Positions 6,067-7,379 of a stretch of DNA of 7,379 nucleotides are shown in pieces. How positions within the stretch are numbered: the stretch's first letter is position 1; each line of letters starts with the position of its first letter. The notes beneath the pieces were generated by a model that did no database searches, had not been told where the DNA came from, and saw nothing but the letters and a program-made list of their open reading frames with translations. The position numbers and the translations under genes are program-made. The stretch comes from an uncultured Bacilli bacterium (GTDB lineage: Bacteria > Bacillota_I > Bacilli_A > RF39 > UBA660), in NCBI GenBank assembly GCA_944359735.1, contig CALVTA010000059.1, forward strand, positions 1-7,379, in the 5' to 3' direction.

Positions 6067-6076
6067 AGAAGGTGAT
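6067..6076 (+). promoter_or_regulatory. Ribosome binding site deciding the regulator start
   Basis: AGAAGGTGAT pairs with the 16S 3' end along most of its length. Its AAGG core lies 8 bases before the ATG at 6081 but overlaps or touches the GTG at 6072 and ATG at 6075, so 6081 is the sensible start. Confidence 0.65.
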
Positions 6077-6080
6077 GCTA

Positions 6081-6791
6081 ATGGATCAAGAGAAAATTGG
6101 TAAATTTATAAAGAAACTTAGGAAAGATAATAACTTAACTCAAGATGAACTTGCTAAAAAATTAGGAGTTACTTATCAGGCAGTTAGTAAATGGGAGAAT
6201 GGTAAGAGTATTCCTGATATTGCTATTCTTAAAACTATTAGTGAGTTATTTAATGTTAATATAGATGAATTGTTAGAGGGAAGTGTCAAGAACAAGAAAA
6301 AAATAAATAAGAAAATATTTATTCCAATAACAGTTTTAGGTATTTGTGTGGTTGGTATTTTTTTGTTTTTTGTCGTACATAAAGAAACTTATGAGTTTAA
6401 AGTATTAGAGACAGATTCTAATGATTTTGATGTCAGTGGTGTGTTAGCATTTTCTTCTGATAAGTCTTCTATTTATATATCTAGTATTGATTATAATAAT
6501 AGTGAAGATAATACAGAATATAAAAATTTAAGTTGCAATCTTTATGATGTTAATGGAGATGCTAAGACGAAGATTAGTAGTTGTTCTAGTGAAAATACTG
6601 ATGTTGATACCCTTTCTGATTTACTTAATAATATTGATTTTACAGTGGATGATTATACTAGTAGTTGTAAAATATTTAAAAATAATCAGTTAGTATTAGA
6701 GATAAATGCTACTAGTCTTGATGATAAGACTATTACTTATGAAGTTCCTTTAAGTTTTGAAGATGATTGTTTAGACTCAACTAATAGTTGA
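6081..6791 (+). CDS. Membrane-anchored XRE-family transcriptional regulator
   Basis: A 236-residue protein in three parts. Residues 6-67 are an HTH_3/XRE DNA-binding domain with L-T-Q-D-E-L-A-K-K-L-G-V, Q-A-V-S-K-W-E-N-G-K-S-I-P-D and the closing F-N-V-N-I-D-E-L-L-E-G. Residues 68-78 are a lysine-rich linker. Residues 79-99 are a single membrane segment. About 137 residues follow, predicted to lie outside the cell by the positive-inside rule, with four cysteines (C152, C168, C196, C230) that could form two disulfides. Proteins with this architecture are frequent in gut Bacillota. The ligand or signal of the outer domain is unknown to me. The start at 6081 is chosen over the longer in-frame GTG/ATG by ribosome-binding-site spacing. 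Co-transcription with the phosphatase gene is likely. Targets are unknown, and the sulfotransferase-like gene downstream is the obvious candidate. Confidence 0.88.
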   Translation: MDQEKIGKFIKKLRKDNNLTQDELAKKLGVTYQAVSKWENGKSIPDIAILKTISELFNVNIDELLEGSVKNKKKINKKIFIPITVLGICVVGIFLFFVVHKETYEFKVLETDSNDFDVSGVLAFSSDKSSIYISSIDYNNSEDNTEYKNLSCNLYDVNGDAKTKISSCSSENTDVDTLSDLLNNIDFTVDDYTSSCKIFKNNQLVLEINATSLDDKTITYEVPLSFEDDCLDSTNS

Positions 6792-6798
6792 GTTTTTT
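6775..6798 (+). terminator. Terminator overlapping the end of the regulator gene
   Basis: ACTCAACT (6775-6782) pairs perfectly with AGTTGAGT (6786-6793) around an AAT loop and runs into six Ts (6793-6798). The stop codon TGA at 6789-6791 lies in the right arm, so the last codons of the gene double as the stem. Confidence 0.88.
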
Positions 6799-6804
6799 CA
6801 ACTG

Positions 6805-6834
6805 TTGTTTTATTTACTTACTATATTTTATAAA
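6805..6834 (+). promoter_or_regulatory. Possible promoter of the sulfotransferase-like gene
   Basis: TTGTTT (6805-6810, 3 of 6) and, 18 bases later, TATAAA (6829-6834, 5 of 6). The -35 is poor, consistent with an activated or regulated promoter. The predicted start is near 6841, giving a leader of about 23 nt. It is required by context because a strong terminator precedes it. Confidence 0.4.
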
Positions 6835-6839
6835 GTAAA
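6813..6839 (+). repeat. Inverted repeat over the sulfotransferase promoter (possible operator)
   Basis: TTTACTT (6813-6819) and its exact reverse complement AAGTAAA (6833-6839) are separated by 13 bases and span the proposed -10 at 6829-6834. Centre-to-centre spacing of 20 bases is about two helical turns, which suits a dimeric DNA-binding protein. In such AT-rich DNA a seven-base inverted repeat can also arise by chance. Confidence 0.35.
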
Positions 6840-6863
6840 ATTAAAGTGAATGGAGGAAATATT

Positions 6864-7379
6864 ATGAAGAAAAAGAAAATCATTATAATAGTTATAGTCA
6901 TTATTTTAATACTTATTGTTGGTTGCTTACTTGTTTTTAATAATTTAAGTACTAATAGTAAAGAAGTGAAAGTTGTTAGTAGTTTAATTGAAAAGGAAAG
7001 TAAGTTAGAAAATGATTTTCCTACAGAATTAAAAGATATTGATAATGCTGATGTAATTGTTAATCCTTATGAGATTTCACCTTTAACAGCATTAATTATC
7101 TTTAAGACTGACGAGGAAGTTAGTCCAAAAGTTACTATAGAAGGTGATGATGAACTTAGTACTTATGAATATACTTTTGATGAAGGAACTGAACATTATT
7201 TACCTATTTATGGTCTTTATCCTGATAGAGATAACACAGTAGTTGTAGAATATGGTGATGTAAGTAAAGAATTTACAATTACTACTGAGGCTTTGCCTGA
7301 TAATTTTATTTTACCTACTTCTGTTGATGCAGATAAAGATGAGTTAAGTAATGATTTATATTTCTTTACACCATCTAGT
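6864..7379 (+). CDS. Aryl-sulfate sulfotransferase-like exported protein, N-terminal part (3' end outside window)
   Basis: ATG at 6864 with TGGAGG (6851-6856) 7 bases upstream opens a frame that is still open at the window end (172 residues). K2-K5 and a run of Ile/Val/Leu (6-19) form a signal or anchor segment ending in I-V-G-C at 18-21, which matches a lipobox with C21. However, the hydrophobic L-L-V-F after it makes an uncleaved anchor possible. Residues about 60-148 resemble the N-terminal beta domain of arylsulfotransferases (AssT), with N-P-Y-E-I-S-P-L-T-A-L-I-I-F (67-80) and L-P-I-Y-G-L-Y-P-D-R-D-N (113-124). Known AssT enzymes move a sulfuryl group from a phenolic sulfate to another phenol through a histidine that would lie beyond the window, so activity cannot be checked. 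The gene follows the XRE regulator but has its own promoter region. Confidence 0.8.
   Translation, partial: MKKKKIIIIVIVIILILIVGCLLVFNNLSTNSKEVKVVSSLIEKESKLENDFPTELKDIDNADVIVNPYEISPLTALIIFKTDEEVSPKVTIEGDDELSTYEYTFDEGTEHYLPIYGLYPDRDNTVVVEYGDVSKEFTITTEALPDNFILPTSVDADKDELSNDLYFFTPSS

Noticed and set aside
6789..6791. TGA as a tryptophan codon (mycoplasma code)
   Set aside because: The TGA sits in a perfect terminator stem, the frame ends soon after anyway, and all conserved tryptophans in the window are TGG.

Overview
The window is very AT-rich, its coding strand is dense in AGT/AAT/TAT-type codons, and arginine is mostly AGA. Strong GGAGG-type ribosome binding sites, sigma-A-like promoters and U-tailed hairpins point to a low-GC Bacillota, probably a gut-associated Bacilli or Erysipelotrichia-like lineage. 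Tryptophan is written TGG, and the one TGA that ends a gene (6789-6791) is immediately backed by a terminator, so the standard bacterial code fits better than the mycoplasma code. Lineage is inferred from composition and gene content only. All genes are on the + strand.

Layout: (1) 1-1231, the C-terminal part of a YfhO-type membrane protein (cell-surface glycosylation), cut by the window edge. (2) 1232-3530, an accessory-looking block. It holds a 319-residue protein of unknown family with its own good promoter, then an Abi_2/AbiF-like HEPN protein with an intact R-N-x3-H ribonuclease motif. The abi gene lies between two promoter-plus-hairpin units: an upstream one (2310-2396) that would make a short RNA or attenuated leader, and a downstream one (3425-3529) with a TTGACA / extended -10 promoter inside the abi 3' end and a strong hairpin terminator about 70 nt later. 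(3) 3596-5390, phosphate acetyltransferase and exodeoxyribonuclease III/AP endonuclease, 7 nt apart, closed by a terminator. (4) 5408-6798, a histidine-phosphatase-superfamily enzyme and a membrane-anchored XRE regulator, probably one operon, ending in a terminator that overlaps the regulator's stop codon. (5) 6864-7379, the N-terminal part of an aryl-sulfate sulfotransferase-like exported protein, running off the window end.

The most interesting part is the abi locus. HEPN Abi proteins of the AbiF type have been linked to RNA antitoxins and to the ancestry of Cas13. The two small transcription units around this gene are candidates for such a partner RNA, but this is a sequence-level inference. 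The second point of interest is the regulator with an extracellular four-cysteine domain encoded just before a sulfotransferase gene whose promoter region carries an inverted repeat.
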